Positions 43,578-51,913 of a DNA stretch of 64,000 nt are shown in pieces (the first letter of the stretch is position 1; every line of letters starts with the position of its first letter). Under the pieces are notes generated by a model, which ran no database searches, was not told where the DNA came from, and saw only the letters and a program-made list of their open reading frames with translations. Source of the DNA: an uncultured Clostridium sp. GTDB taxonomy: Bacteria > Bacillota > Clostridia > Clostridiales > Clostridiaceae. The position numbers were made by a program, and so were the translations under genes. The DNA is taken from the NCBI GenBank assembly GCA_937927335.1, contig CALBDU010000004.1:252362-316361 (forward strand). Reading direction: 5' to 3'.

Positions 43578-43718
43578 ATGAAACTGCTAGAACAGGTGGT
43601 CTTAGATTGGAATAAGGCCCAAAGGATAAGAGATTTTGTTAATCATATGGAGCCAAGTATAAATGATGTAATCGATGAAAATAAACGAAACAGGCTTAGA
43701 GAATGGTTTTATGGGTAA
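43578..43718 (+). pseudogene. Gene remnant, C-terminal fragment (46 codons)
   Basis: The frame reads MKLLEQVVLDWNKAQRIRDF and ends REWFYG. The WNKAQRIRDFV pattern resembles the C-terminal tails of several element-borne and plasmid proteins. There is no ribosome binding site before the ATG, and the frame stays open upstream into AT-rich DNA without a start. The best reading is the tail of a decayed gene. The family assignment is uncertain. Confidence 0.35.
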
Positions 43719-43897
43719 CTGGTTGGACACGCTTATAGCTTAAAAATATAAATTACTGATAATAACAAGCATATCTATGAAATTATTTTGTAGTGAGGCT
43801 ATAACAAATAATAGTGATGAAATAATGCAAAAGAATTGTGTGCTATAATATTTATAAAAGTTTGCCAACTTATTCACTAATGGAGGTGTGAAGTTTA

Positions 43898-44074
43898 ATG
43901 ACGCAGATAACCGTTGACATTATTTATTCCATGGAGAATAATAAGCTGCCCACAATAATCGAAGTGATTGATGCTGAAAATATCGATTTTACATTTAAAA
44001 GAAAAGAATATTGGGAACAGTTTTATGAAAAAGTTTATGTCGTTTCAGGAATTGATTTATTAAAGCAAAAATAG
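43898..44074 (+). CDS. Small protein of unknown function (58 residues)
   Basis: The frame begins ATG 43898 with GGAGGTG nine bases upstream and reads MTQITVDIIYSMENNKLPTI to KQK. The acidic and aromatic composition and the clear ribosome binding site support a real gene. No motif, membrane segment or cysteine is present. It lies between the methyltransferase and the XRE regulator, in the accessory island. I do not recognise it. Confidence 0.55.
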   Translation: MTQITVDIIYSMENNKLPTIIEVIDAENIDFTFKRKEYWEQFYEKVYVVSGIDLLKQK

Positions 44075-44721
44075 CTCTTAGTTCAAAATAGTCTAACAAG
44101 CCTCCATCGTAGATTGAAGTCCGAACTAACGATTGAAAATACAACACTACACCCGCAGCTCATTTTGCAGTGGCTTGGATTTAGACCGACCATTTGTTAT
44201 TGGAGGTCCAATGTTATAAGAAAAATAAAGGTGAGTGCTGATTTTACTACTAATATGAAAAACCAGGGGTTACTTATAGGTGAATTACTATATAAGAATT
44301 GCAAAGTATAGCTAAACAGTTTGTCCAATAACTACTATTGAATCTCTGGCTTAGGCAAGCAACCAGTTAAATATGATTGATTAAGAGTAATAGAATTATT
44401 AAGAAATGCGGTATCAAACCGTCAGACATTTTTGGATTCGATTAATTGCACATTGTACTGCCATATATGAGGTTGCAAAAGAATAGATTAACATATGAAA
44501 ACAAAGAAGTTGTTGCGATAGCAACAACTTCTTTCCAAGTTTTATAGAACAGTTCCTTTCTTAACGACTAGAAAGGGTTAAATATATAATAGCACATATA
44601 ATTTCTTTTTTCAAAAGGAATAGTACTTATCTTCTTGAGTTCACAAAATAACTTTATCTAGTAATTGATTGGCTTAATTAAGCTATAGGTAATGCCGTAG
44701 TAACGCTATCAATCAATTGTT
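44075..44721. other. Region without a recognisable gene
   Basis: About 650 bases between the small gene and the XRE regulator. It contains short open frames without ribosome binding sites or codon pattern and one perfect terminator hairpin at 44506-44534. It is probably decayed element DNA. Confidence 0.6.
44506..44534 (+). terminator. Orphan terminator hairpin
   Basis: GAAGTTGTTGC (44506-44516), loop GATA, GCAACAACTTC (44521-44531), then TTT. A perfect stem with a short T-run and no obvious gene ahead of it; either a leftover of a lost gene or the end of an unseen small transcript. Confidence 0.7.
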
Positions 44722-45141
44722 TTATTTCGTACTTCTTTTTTTTAATTCCATTTTTAAAGAGGCAATTATTGCTTCTATAACATAATCTGGTATGTTATTA
44801 GGATCTTCAATAATGTTACTATATATAATATTTTTAATTAAATCCGCTGTGATACTCTTATATTCAGGAATTGCTTCAGCATTTACATCTGTAGAAATTA
44901 ACTCCATCGGTGATGGCAGTATTTCAAGCCTATTCTGGCTTATATATGGGCTATTTTCAAAAAAAGCCTTTTGATTAACTCCAAGGGCATTGGCAATCTT
45001 TTCAAGGGTATCTATATTACCACTTCTTCTACCATTTTCAATGTCAGATAATGTACTTGGGCTTATACCTGCAATTGTAGATATTGTTCTGAGTGATAAC
45101 TTCTTTTGCTTTCGGATTTCTTTAATTTTTTCTCCTATCAT
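44722..45141 (-). CDS. XRE-family transcriptional regulator
   Basis: The 139-residue protein has an N-terminal Cro/C1-type HTH (IKEIRKQKKLSLRTISTIAG, ISPSTLSDIENGRR) and a C-terminal part of about 70 residues without a known domain. It is transcribed divergently from the GHKL ATPase gene, with 266 bases between the start codons. The intergenic region has a strong promoter with inverted TGTTCTGTT boxes. It is therefore the likely repressor of itself and of the ATPase gene. Confidence 0.88.
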   Translation of the reverse strand: MIGEKIKEIRKQKKLSLRTISTIAGISPSTLSDIENGRRSGNIDTLEKIANALGVNQKAFFENSPYISQNRLEILPSPMELISTDVNAEAIPEYKSITADLIKNIIYSNIIEDPNNIPDYVIEAIIASLKMELKKRSTK

Positions 45142-45300
45142 AATTTAGTATTAGCTCCTTATTTTTTTATTACAATTATCTTTATATAGAATACTATAAC
45201 ACTCTCACGAAATTATGTACATAAATTACATTATTTATACGGGAAATAAGATAATATATATTATTTTGCAATATAATGTTCTCAAAATTGTATTTTTATG

Positions 45301-45329
45301 TTGACATATGTTCTGTTAATAGTTAAAAT
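45301..45329 (+). promoter_or_regulatory. Strong sigma-A promoter of the GHKL ATPase gene
   Basis: TTGACA (45301-45306), exactly 17 bases, TAAAAT (45324-45329). It lies about 80 bases before the ATG at 45408 and overlaps the upstream half of an inverted repeat. Confidence 0.7.
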
Positions 45330-45358
45330 AATGTTAAGAAGTAATTATAAACAGAACA
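45309..45358. promoter_or_regulatory. Candidate operator: inverted repeat TGTTCTGTT / AACAGAACA
   Basis: The 9-bp arm TGTTCTGTT (45309-45317) lies in the promoter spacer and its exact complement AACAGAACA is at 45350-45358, with 32 bases between. A further TGTTCT occurs at 45278-45283. The layout fits paired binding sites for the divergent XRE repressor, with loss of repression giving expression of the ATPase gene. Confidence 0.45.
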
Positions 45359-45407
45359 CAAGGTATATTTTAATACTAAGTTGTTAAAAATGAAAGGGGA
45401 AAATAAT

Positions 45408-47540
45408 ATGGAATTAAATAAGAGTTATACTAAAGAGGATACAAAGAAGAGAGTAGGTATTAAAATTGATAATACTGTTTTTATACCTCGAAATGATTTG
45501 CTAAATGAAGCTATGACCAACATTGGCTATAAGGCAAATGAAACAATTATGGAGGGCATTGATAATTCTTTTGATAAAGGTGCAACAAATATACAAATCC
45601 ATTTTTGGGAGGAGCGATTTCAAGAATTTAGGGTGTTTACAGATAAGTTTAACACTGCTTTAAGATATGCTTATGTAATCTGCGATGATGGAAATGGAAT
45701 TGAAAATATTGAAAATATATTTGAACATAAAAGTGGTGAAAGTATTATTTATTCTAGCAAAGAAAAATATATGATGATGAATGGAATATTTCATTTTGGT
45801 GATTTCTCTCATATAAACATCGGTGATGAAGTAAGTTTATATTCAAAAACTAGTAATAGTAAGGAGTGGATTGGAAGAACTTTAAAATATGAAAGAATAA
45901 AGAATTGCCCGTACGTTTCAGATATAAAGCCTATGGGTATACATGAAAAGGAATTGATGCTTGCAGCAGGAATAAAAATACCTAAGGAAAGTGGCACTAT
46001 TTTACTTGTAAGAGGTATACACAAAAATGCTGTTTTTGATGATATAGAGGCTTTTAAATTAAATTTACTTAATGAATTAGGGGTAACATACCATGATTAT
46101 TTAATAAAAAAGTCTGAAGGCACTAACGCAAATATATTTTCTATTAAAATAGGGAACGACAAAGTGGTTCCAATAAATCCTTTATGTGAAATTTCACAAG
46201 ACGCATTAATAAAGCCAAAAGTGTTTGGACAATATAAAATCACGTTGGACGAGATATTTAATAAGCAGTGTGACAGAATAAATGAATATCAAATTATAGA
46301 AAGATACTCCGGAGCTTTTACTGAGCAAGAATTACGAGATTTAGAGATAAGTGTTAAGCTTGTAGCAATAAATCCTAATTTTTCAAATCCAAAAATGAAA
46401 GCAAAAATTAAAAAGAAGTATCCGGAGTTAAATGAGATATACTTTCCGGCACCTATATATTCAGGAATATATATCAAGAGAAATAACCGTTATATCGGAA
46501 GGGCACAGGGGATGCTTGGTATTGTTAGAAATCATATGTCACATACAAAATTTAGGGGTGAAATTCATTTTAGTCCTGCATTTGACCAGTTCTTCACAAT
46601 TCAGGTTGATAAAAACAGGAATGATTTGTCCAAAATAATCATTGAACTGATTCAGGAAAAAATCTTAAGTGATAAAAGTTTAAAAGGAGGTACTGTTGCT
46701 GCTAGAATTATAAATGCAGTAAATAGTGAAACTGAAATAAATGCTGGACAACCATTATCAGATTGCGAAAGCAAAATTGATGAGAAGAGAAACCTTCTAT
46801 TGAAAAGGTCTAATAAATTAAAAGAACGTCTAGAAAAATATCATCAAAAGACAGAAAAAATCAATGATGTAATTGTTAAAGTGATGAGTGTAAATGTGGA
46901 AGGATTAGAAAAGTTAGAAGAACTCGTTGCCCAAATGCATTCTGAATATACACAAAATCATGATAAAATCTTTAAGGACATTGATTATCTTATAGATAGA
47001 GTAAATGCACAAAGAAAGAGGAAATCTCTATTAATAGATGATTCCACAGATAAAACATTGATTGAATTCTTGGGAAATATAAAAGAACCTAGCACTGAAG
47101 GCGAATTGTATGGGATATTTTGTTTAGCTTACTCAATATGGCCGGAAATATTTGATTTCAAAACAATTGGATATCATACACGTGATGGGGTAGATCTAGT
47201 TGTGGATATTTCAGAGGAGCTATTTGAAGAGCTTGATTTTAAAAGGAGGTATGGATCATTACTTGAAAAAGTGAAAGACAATATAGGTGAAGAAAATTAT
47301 GCTTTTGTTGAAATGAAACTTAATTTACCTAAAAATATGAACCACTCTCTACAGTTGGTATCACATTTAATATGCTGGCAAAAACCTAGCTTTAATGATA
47401 TGTATGCAATTGGTGGGATGTATTCTTTTGCCGATAGCAGAAAAAAGGTATTGATTGGAGAGACGGGGAATAAGGTAAAAGTTATTTACCTCAAAGATAT
47501 CATTGAGAAAAATACTGGCGGAAAGTTCAAGATGAAATAG
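45408..47540 (+). CDS. GHKL ATPase with coiled coil and nuclease-like C terminus (MORC/MutL-like; candidate defence protein)
   Basis: The 710-residue protein starts with a GHKL ATPase domain: N box ETIMEGIDNSFDKGA (Glu49, Asn53), G1 box CDDGNGI (93-98) and a G2-like HFGDFSHINIGD near 130-140. An S5-like transducer follows, ending in the QVDKNRNDL lysine loop near 395. A coiled coil spans about 450-530. The C-terminal 120 residues show D596, then FVEMK with Glu635 and Lys637, which resembles the D...ExK site of the restriction-endonuclease fold. MORC-like GHKL proteins fused to nuclease domains are known from prokaryotic defence loci. The divergent XRE gene suggests controlled expression. ATG 45408 follows AAAGGGG. 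Domain calls are by eye; the nuclease call is the least certain. Confidence 0.75.
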   Translation: MELNKSYTKEDTKKRVGIKIDNTVFIPRNDLLNEAMTNIGYKANETIMEGIDNSFDKGATNIQIHFWEERFQEFRVFTDKFNTALRYAYVICDDGNGIENIENIFEHKSGESIIYSSKEKYMMMNGIFHFGDFSHINIGDEVSLYSKTSNSKEWIGRTLKYERIKNCPYVSDIKPMGIHEKELMLAAGIKIPKESGTILLVRGIHKNAVFDDIEAFKLNLLNELGVTYHDYLIKKSEGTNANIFSIKIGNDKVVPINPLCEISQDALIKPKVFGQYKITLDEIFNKQCDRINEYQIIERYSGAFTEQELRDLEISVKLVAINPNFSNPKMKAKIKKKYPELNEIYFPAPIYSGIYIKRNNRYIGRAQGMLGIVRNHMSHTKFRGEIHFSPAFDQFFTIQVDKNRNDLSKIIIELIQEKILSDKSLKGGTVAARIINAVNSETEINAGQPLSDCESKIDEKRNLLLKRSNKLKERLEKYHQKTEKINDVIVKVMSVNVEGLEKLEELVAQMHSEYTQNHDKIFKDIDYLIDRVNAQRKRKSLLIDDSTDKTLIEFLGNIKEPSTEGELYGIFCLAYSIWPEIFDFKTIGYHTRDGVDLVVDISEELFEELDFKRRYGSLLEKVKDNIGEENYAFVEMKLNLPKNMNHSLQLVSHLICWQKPSFNDMYAIGGMYSFADSRKKVLIGETGNKVKVIYLKDIIEKNTGGKFKMK

Positions 47541-47591
47541 TAATTTCCAGATCTCGAACTTCAGTTTAGTAAAATTTGAAACATTTCGTTA

Positions 47592-47639
47592 AAATACTAC
47601 TGAATTAATGTTTAAACATTAATCCAGTAGTATTTCTTT
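47592..47639 (+). terminator. Long terminator after the GHKL ATPase gene
   Basis: AAATACTACTG (47592-47602) pairs with CAGTAGTATTT (47625-47635), and the inner ATTAATGTTT/AAACATTAAT extends the stem with one unpaired base on each side; a T-rich tail follows. Confidence 0.85.
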
Positions 47640-48078
47640 TATGGTTCAATCAAGGTATTGTACCATCTCTATGTCGTTTAGAAAACTACATTTCTTTCTC
47701 TCAAGAGGCCATTATAGAGTGGCAGACTTCCCATGTAGGATTTATACTTTTCGAGGTTAAATAGCAGCTACAACAGTTATGATGTCCTCGACTATTCTCT
47801 TGAGCTCATCTTCATGACTGTTGCTTGATTTAAATCCAATAGCTAATACATCTGTGTCAAAGTCTACGGAACTCTAGTTTCCATATAACCAAACCGGACA
47901 ATATTCTACTCCAACTTGTATTATAAGTTTGGCTAATTTAACAACAGGTGATTTATACAGTATCCAAAACTAAATAATGAATTAATTAAAGTTTATAAAA
48001 TAAATCTTTTTCTACATTTGTTCTTTACAACTTTATTTTATTATTTAACCAAGGAAAAAAATTGGAGGGATAATTTTT
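47640..48078. other. Region without an intact gene
   Basis: No intact coding frame is seen. On the - strand, 47757-47969 reads as a protein-like stretch interrupted by TAG at 47874-47876, possibly a decayed gene. At 48007-48031 lies a 24-25 base element repeated at 59508-59531. The last 75 bases lead to a small gene. Confidence 0.55.
48007..48031. repeat. Dispersed repeat element, copy 1
   Basis: TTTTTCTACATTTGTTCTTTACAAC lies 50 bases upstream of the small gene at 48079. A near-identical copy (one base changed over 24) is at 59508-59531, 11.5 kb away, and a weaker version ending in TTTAACC is upstream of the paralogous small gene at 49104. Confidence 0.65.
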
Positions 48079-48231
48079 ATGAGTATAATAAAGTACATTT
48101 TTATTAAGAGATATAGAGAAGAATACAAAAAGAATTTTTCAATTGCTTTTGTAAATAGGATTAATAATACCTATGATGAATTAGAATTAATTTATAAGGA
48201 TATATTCAGTAAAGTAAGAACTGCAGCTTAG
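48079..48231 (+). CDS. 50-residue protein, paralogue 1 of a flanking pair
   Basis: The frame starts ATG 48079, nine bases after GGAGGG, and reads MSIIKYIFIKRYREEYKKNF to SKVRTAA. It matches the gene at 49104 in length and sequence: both start M-[SN]-IIKYIFIK, share [DE]-[ED]-LELIY--IF near residue 36 and end in AA. No cysteines or motif are seen, and the N-terminal 10 residues are hydrophobic with basic flanks. The pair brackets a recombinase gene. Function unknown. Confidence 0.65.
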   Translation: MSIIKYIFIKRYREEYKKNFSIAFVNRINNTYDELELIYKDIFSKVRTAA

Positions 48232-48252
48232 TTATAAAAAAAAGTCCTAATG

Positions 48253-48296
48253 GCGCATTAAACTTATAAAATTGAAAATAATGTTTAGTGCGCTTT
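48253..48296 (+). terminator. Terminator after small gene 1
   Basis: GCGCATTAAAC (48253-48263) pairs with GTTTAGTGCGC (48283-48293) with one wobble, loop of 19 bases, then TTT. It closes the transcript of the preceding small gene. Confidence 0.7.
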
Positions 48297-48460
48297 ATAC
48301 TTCTGCCTAATGATAAACAATCGATAAACTGAAAACTACATTATAATCAAATTTTCATTATAAACGATAATTCTAATATATCTAACAAATACTAAATATA
48401 TTAAAAAGTATCAGTGCAGTGTAAATTGATATAAATATTTTTAATGAGAGGCGTTTGTAA

Positions 48461-49012
48461 ATGGAACAAAAAATTAAATTTTTAACTCAAGACGAACTAA
48501 AGAGGCTATTTAAGACCATTAAAAAAGATAAGAGCAGGTATCATGTTAGAAATTTGGCTATTTTTAGTATCGCTTACAGATGCGCTTTGAGAGCTTCAGA
48601 AGTTGGAATGGTTAAGGTGGAAGACTTTAATGAATTTAATGGTGAACTATATTGTAGACGGGTAATGGGAGGGGAAAATAATATAGTTAAGCTGGATAAG
48701 TCAACCTTAAAGGTATTGGATAAGTATATGGATGAATATAAAAAGAAAGGAAGCAGCGGAACTCTTTTTTCAAGTCAACAAGGCGGTCCTATCTCAAGGA
48801 AAACTCTTGATGTATTAATGAAGAAGTACTGTTTGCTTGCTGGTATTGAGGATATTTCGAAATATCATTTTCAAACAATAAAACATTCGATGGCAGTTCA
48901 TCTTGCAGAAAAAAAGCTTGATATTAGTAAAACTCAGCAATGGTTAGGACACAAATATTGTAACTATACTTATATTTACTATAGGGTAGCTGAAAATAAT
49001 GATTTACGATAA
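48461..49012 (+). CDS. Short tyrosine-recombinase-like protein with altered active site
   Basis: The 183-residue protein consists of the catalytic domain only. The first catalytic Arg is kept (CALRASEVGMV) and the tail WLGHKYCNYTYIYYRV keeps the late His and a candidate Tyr. The usual H-x-x-R is replaced by Q-T-I-K in FQTIKHSMAVHLAEKK, so both the His and the Arg differ. The N-terminal core-binding domain is absent. It may be a small integrase-type regulator, an accessory recombinase, or inactive. The RBS is GAGAGG. It is flanked on both sides by the 50-residue paralogous genes. Confidence 0.75.
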   Translation: MEQKIKFLTQDELKRLFKTIKKDKSRYHVRNLAIFSIAYRCALRASEVGMVKVEDFNEFNGELYCRRVMGGENNIVKLDKSTLKVLDKYMDEYKKKGSSGTLFSSQQGGPISRKTLDVLMKKYCLLAGIEDISKYHFQTIKHSMAVHLAEKKLDISKTQQWLGHKYCNYTYIYYRVAENNDLR

Positions 49013-49103
49013 TTAATTATATTTATTTTTATCTTCATATTTTCTTTAAAACATTATTGTATTATTTAACCATACCAATTAAACAAAGAAAGGAATGTTA
49101 GTT

Positions 49104-49256
49104 ATGAATATAATAAAATACATTTTTATCAAAAAATTTAGAAAAGAGACGTCACAACAACTTTCAAAGAAAATTGCTCATAGTCTGAATAAAGATTATG
49201 AGGATTTAGAATTAATCTATAACACTATATTTGGAGATTTAGGAAAAGCAGCGTAG
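49104..49256 (+). CDS. 50-residue protein, paralogue 2 of a flanking pair
   Basis: The frame starts ATG 49104 after AAAGGAATG and reads MNIIKYIFIKKFRKETSQQL to GDLGKAA. It resembles the gene at 48079 (about 45 percent identical by eye, same length), and the DNA just upstream (TTATTTAACC) is also shared. It follows the short recombinase on the same strand. Function unknown. Confidence 0.65.
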   Translation: MNIIKYIFIKKFRKETSQQLSKKIAHSLNKDYEDLELIYNTIFGDLGKAA

Positions 49257-49335
49257 AAAATCCATATGGTTCTTCATAATACCTTCATAAGGAGTTTATA
49301 TAATAGTTATAATATAAGATTTGGAGGTATGTAGA

Positions 49336-49644
49336 ATGGTAAAGATGGATGATAAAGCTTTAAATTTTGTGAGAAATAAAAATTTATGTTTTGTAGCTGG
49401 TGTAAAAAAGACTCAAATAAATTGTGATTGTGGCGGTTGCAATTCAAATGTTCAGACTCTAAGAGTTAAGGTATTATATGAAACAGAAGTGCTGGATAAG
49501 TATTTATATGATGTTTACGAATACCAAGGGGTTAAAGTTTTTGTACTAAAAAGCTTAAAGGTTACTGGAGACATAAACGTCTATCAAAAATCTAAATTAC
49601 CGTTCATGGAACCTAAGTTTGGTATTAAAGGAATTACAACTTAA
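49336..49644 (+). CDS. Small Cys-motif protein, CC/Se (HesB-like) family candidate
   Basis: The 102-residue protein has an N-terminal CDCGGC motif (residues about 27-32) in the position where the clostridial CC/Se-motif family has a Gly-Gly-Cys/selenocysteine pair, followed by the family-like YEYQGVKVFVLKSLKV and a KLPFMEPKFGIKGI end. Such proteins are related to HesB/IscA and may bind a metal or act in redox. No in-frame TGA is used here, so this is a cysteine version. ATG 49336 lies seven bases after GGAGGT; an in-frame TTG at 49321 overlaps that site. The family call is moderate. Confidence 0.6.
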   Translation: MVKMDDKALNFVRNKNLCFVAGVKKTQINCDCGGCNSNVQTLRVKVLYETEVLDKYLYDVYEYQGVKVFVLKSLKVTGDINVYQKSKLPFMEPKFGIKGITT

Positions 49645-49659
49645 ATAATAACTTCACTA

Positions 49660-49708
49660 AAAACCTCTTATTGTTGAACGGAAATATAAAAATAAGAGGT
49701 TTTATTTT
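49660..49708 (+). terminator. Terminator after the Cys-motif gene
   Basis: AAAACCTCTTATT (49660-49672) pairs with AATAAGAGGTTTT (49691-49703), an 18-base loop, followed by ATTTTA. Confidence 0.8.
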
Positions 49709-49833
49709 AGTCAGAACTAAAAAGAAAACAGTTTACTCACTAAATAGATTGATGGTATAAATGTTGTAGATTAATAAATTTCCAGTTAGAATATGTAAAT
49801 AATATTTATGTAAGTGATGTATAGGAGGCAATT

Positions 49834-50520
49834 ATGTATAATATTTTGGTTATTGAAGATGAAAAGCAGGTCTCTGAAGTAATTAAAGCATATTTGGAGA
49901 AGGAAGGATATAATGTTTACTGCGCTTCGAGGGGCTTGGAAGGAATAGATTTATTCAGTAAGGTAGGCAACATCAAGTTAGTAATTCTGGATCTAATGCT
50001 ACCTGATATTGATGGTGAAGAGGTATGCCAAACTTTAAGAAAAATATCTGATGTTTATATTTTTATGTTAACTGCAAAGGTAACCTTGGCTGATAAGATA
50101 GAAGGCTTGAATGCAGGTGCAGATGAATATATTACAAAGCCATGCAGTCCAAGAGAACTAACTGCAAGAGTCAATGCTCTATTCAGGAGAGTTAAGTCAT
50201 TGGGGGATGAAAAAATTGTGTCCAGTGATGGAAAGCTTATAATCAATCCAGATAAGCGGGTGGTTAAATTAAAAGATAAAGATATTCCAATGACACCAAA
50301 TGAGTTTGATATACTATACACCATTGCTAAAAATAAAGGTAAAGTACTAACCCGTGAGCAGTTAATTGAAATGGTATTCGGAATAGACTTTGAAGGATCT
50401 GATAGGACTGTTGATGTACATATTAAAAACATACGTAAAAAGATAGAGGAAGATTCAAGGGAACCTAAATATGTTATCACTGTTACTAAATTGGGTTATA
50501 AATTTGGTGGTGAAAGTTAG
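49834..50520 (+). CDS. OmpR/PhoB-type response regulator
   Basis: The 228-residue protein has a receiver domain (1-120) with the acidic pair EDE near residue 8, the phospho-acceptor Asp in LVILDLMLPDIDG, the Thr in MLTAK and the Lys in ITKPCSPREL, then a winged-helix DNA-binding domain (about 130-226, RTVDVHIKNIRKKIE). The RBS is TAGGAGGC. Its stop overlaps the GTG of the sensor kinase gene by one base, so the two form a pair. The signal sensed is unknown. Confidence 0.94.
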   Translation: MYNILVIEDEKQVSEVIKAYLEKEGYNVYCASRGLEGIDLFSKVGNIKLVILDLMLPDIDGEEVCQTLRKISDVYIFMLTAKVTLADKIEGLNAGADEYITKPCSPRELTARVNALFRRVKSLGDEKIVSSDGKLIINPDKRVVKLKDKDIPMTPNEFDILYTIAKNKGKVLTREQLIEMVFGIDFEGSDRTVDVHIKNIRKKIEEDSREPKYVITVTKLGYKFGGES

Positions 50521-51890
50521 TGTACAGCATAAGAAGAAGTTTAGCTATTATCTTGATTGTATGTACTGTGACAGCTGTAATAATTTCTACTTTATTTGTA
50601 AATTTAGCTATAGATAATACATTCAATCAATATGTTGCGGATAATCAACAAAAAAGAAATGAACGTATTGTGGATTATTTTACTCAGATATATATTCGAG
50701 ATAAAAAATGGACAGAAACTTCTGGTAAGGAAATGCAGCACGAAGGCTATATGAGTAACTATTGTTTAACCTTGCTGGATGCCAACAAAAATCAAGTATG
50801 GGGTATGGACCCTAATGAGATAATGAAAATGAATTCCAGTTACTTTAATGAAGGAAATAACAGTGGGCAATATATTACAAATACATTACCAATTCTATAT
50901 AACAATCAAATAGCAGGTTATATTGTCATTGGTCAATTTCAGCCATTATTGCTATCAGAAGCAGATATAAACTTCAAAAAATCTATCAATGTATATGTTG
51001 CCGTGAGTACTTTGATTACTATTTTATTTTGCATTGTGGTAAGCATTTTGTTTTCAAAGCAATTTTCTAAACCGATAAAGACTGTATCAGAAACATCTGT
51101 AGATTTATCTAAAGGAAACTATAATTCCAAGTCAGATATTAATAGTAACGTGTTAGAGATAAATAATTTAATAAACAGTATCAATGTATTAGGTGAAAGG
51201 TTAAGTCAGCAGGAGTCACTCAGAAAAAGGCTGATATCAGATATTTCTCACGAAATTCGTACGCCCTTGAATGTGCTCCAAAACAATCTGGAGGCAATGA
51301 TTGATGGTATATTTCCTGTGACAAATGACAGACTGGTAAGTTTGAATGAGGAAGTTGTAAGATTTGGGAAGCTTTTATCAAATTTAAACTGTTTAAAAGA
51401 GATTGAAGAGCAGAAAGTAGAATTGAATATTGAAAAGATTCATTTAGACGAACTGGTAGATGGTGTTTATAATGACTTTTTAATAAATTCCAGGAATGGA
51501 AATATAGAATTAAAACTCAAATATGATAAAAAGAAAGATTATTCAATATATGGTGATAAAGATAGATTAAGACAAGTATTTTTTAACATTTTATCTAATG
51601 CATTTAAGTTTTCCACCTCGGGAGGAGTAATACAATTATCAATGGATGTCGATAAGGAATATGTCTCAGTAACTGTAAAGGATAATGGAATTGGGATAAA
51701 AAAAGATGATTTGCCATATATATTTGAAAGATTGTATAGGGGTGATAAAAGCCGTAATGAAATTGAAGGCAGCGGCATAGGCCTTACAATAGTGAAACAA
51801 ATAATGATACTGCATTCAGCAGAAATTGATGTGGAAAGTGAAGATGGAAAGGGCACTTGTTTTAAACTGAGATTTCATAAAGCATTATAA
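50520..51890 (+). CDS. Membrane sensor histidine kinase
   Basis: The 456-residue kinase has two membrane segments (about residues 8-30 and 160-182) around an extracellular sensor domain of about 130 residues, a HAMP region (about 183-236), the phospho-acceptor SDISHEIRTPLNVL (His near 245), and the ATPase boxes N (FFNILSNAFKFS), G1 (VKDNGIGIKKDDLPYIFERLY) and G2 (GSGIGLTIVKQI). The start GTG 50520 overlaps the TAG of the response regulator gene. It phosphorylates that regulator. Confidence 0.94.
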   Translation: MYSIRRSLAIILIVCTVTAVIISTLFVNLAIDNTFNQYVADNQQKRNERIVDYFTQIYIRDKKWTETSGKEMQHEGYMSNYCLTLLDANKNQVWGMDPNEIMKMNSSYFNEGNNSGQYITNTLPILYNNQIAGYIVIGQFQPLLLSEADINFKKSINVYVAVSTLITILFCIVVSILFSKQFSKPIKTVSETSVDLSKGNYNSKSDINSNVLEINNLINSINVLGERLSQQESLRKRLISDISHEIRTPLNVLQNNLEAMIDGIFPVTNDRLVSLNEEVVRFGKLLSNLNCLKEIEEQKVELNIEKIHLDELVDGVYNDFLINSRNGNIELKLKYDKKKDYSIYGDKDRLRQVFFNILSNAFKFSTSGGVIQLSMDVDKEYVSVTVKDNGIGIKKDDLPYIFERLYRGDKSRNEIEGSGIGLTIVKQIMILHSAEIDVESEDGKGTCFKLRFHKAL

Positions 51891-51913
51891 AATGCATAGA
51901 GGGGGACATGACG

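Noticed and set aside
44114..44311. Open frame of 65 codons on the + strand
   Set aside because: No ribosome binding site, no family resemblance and atypical composition in a decayed region.
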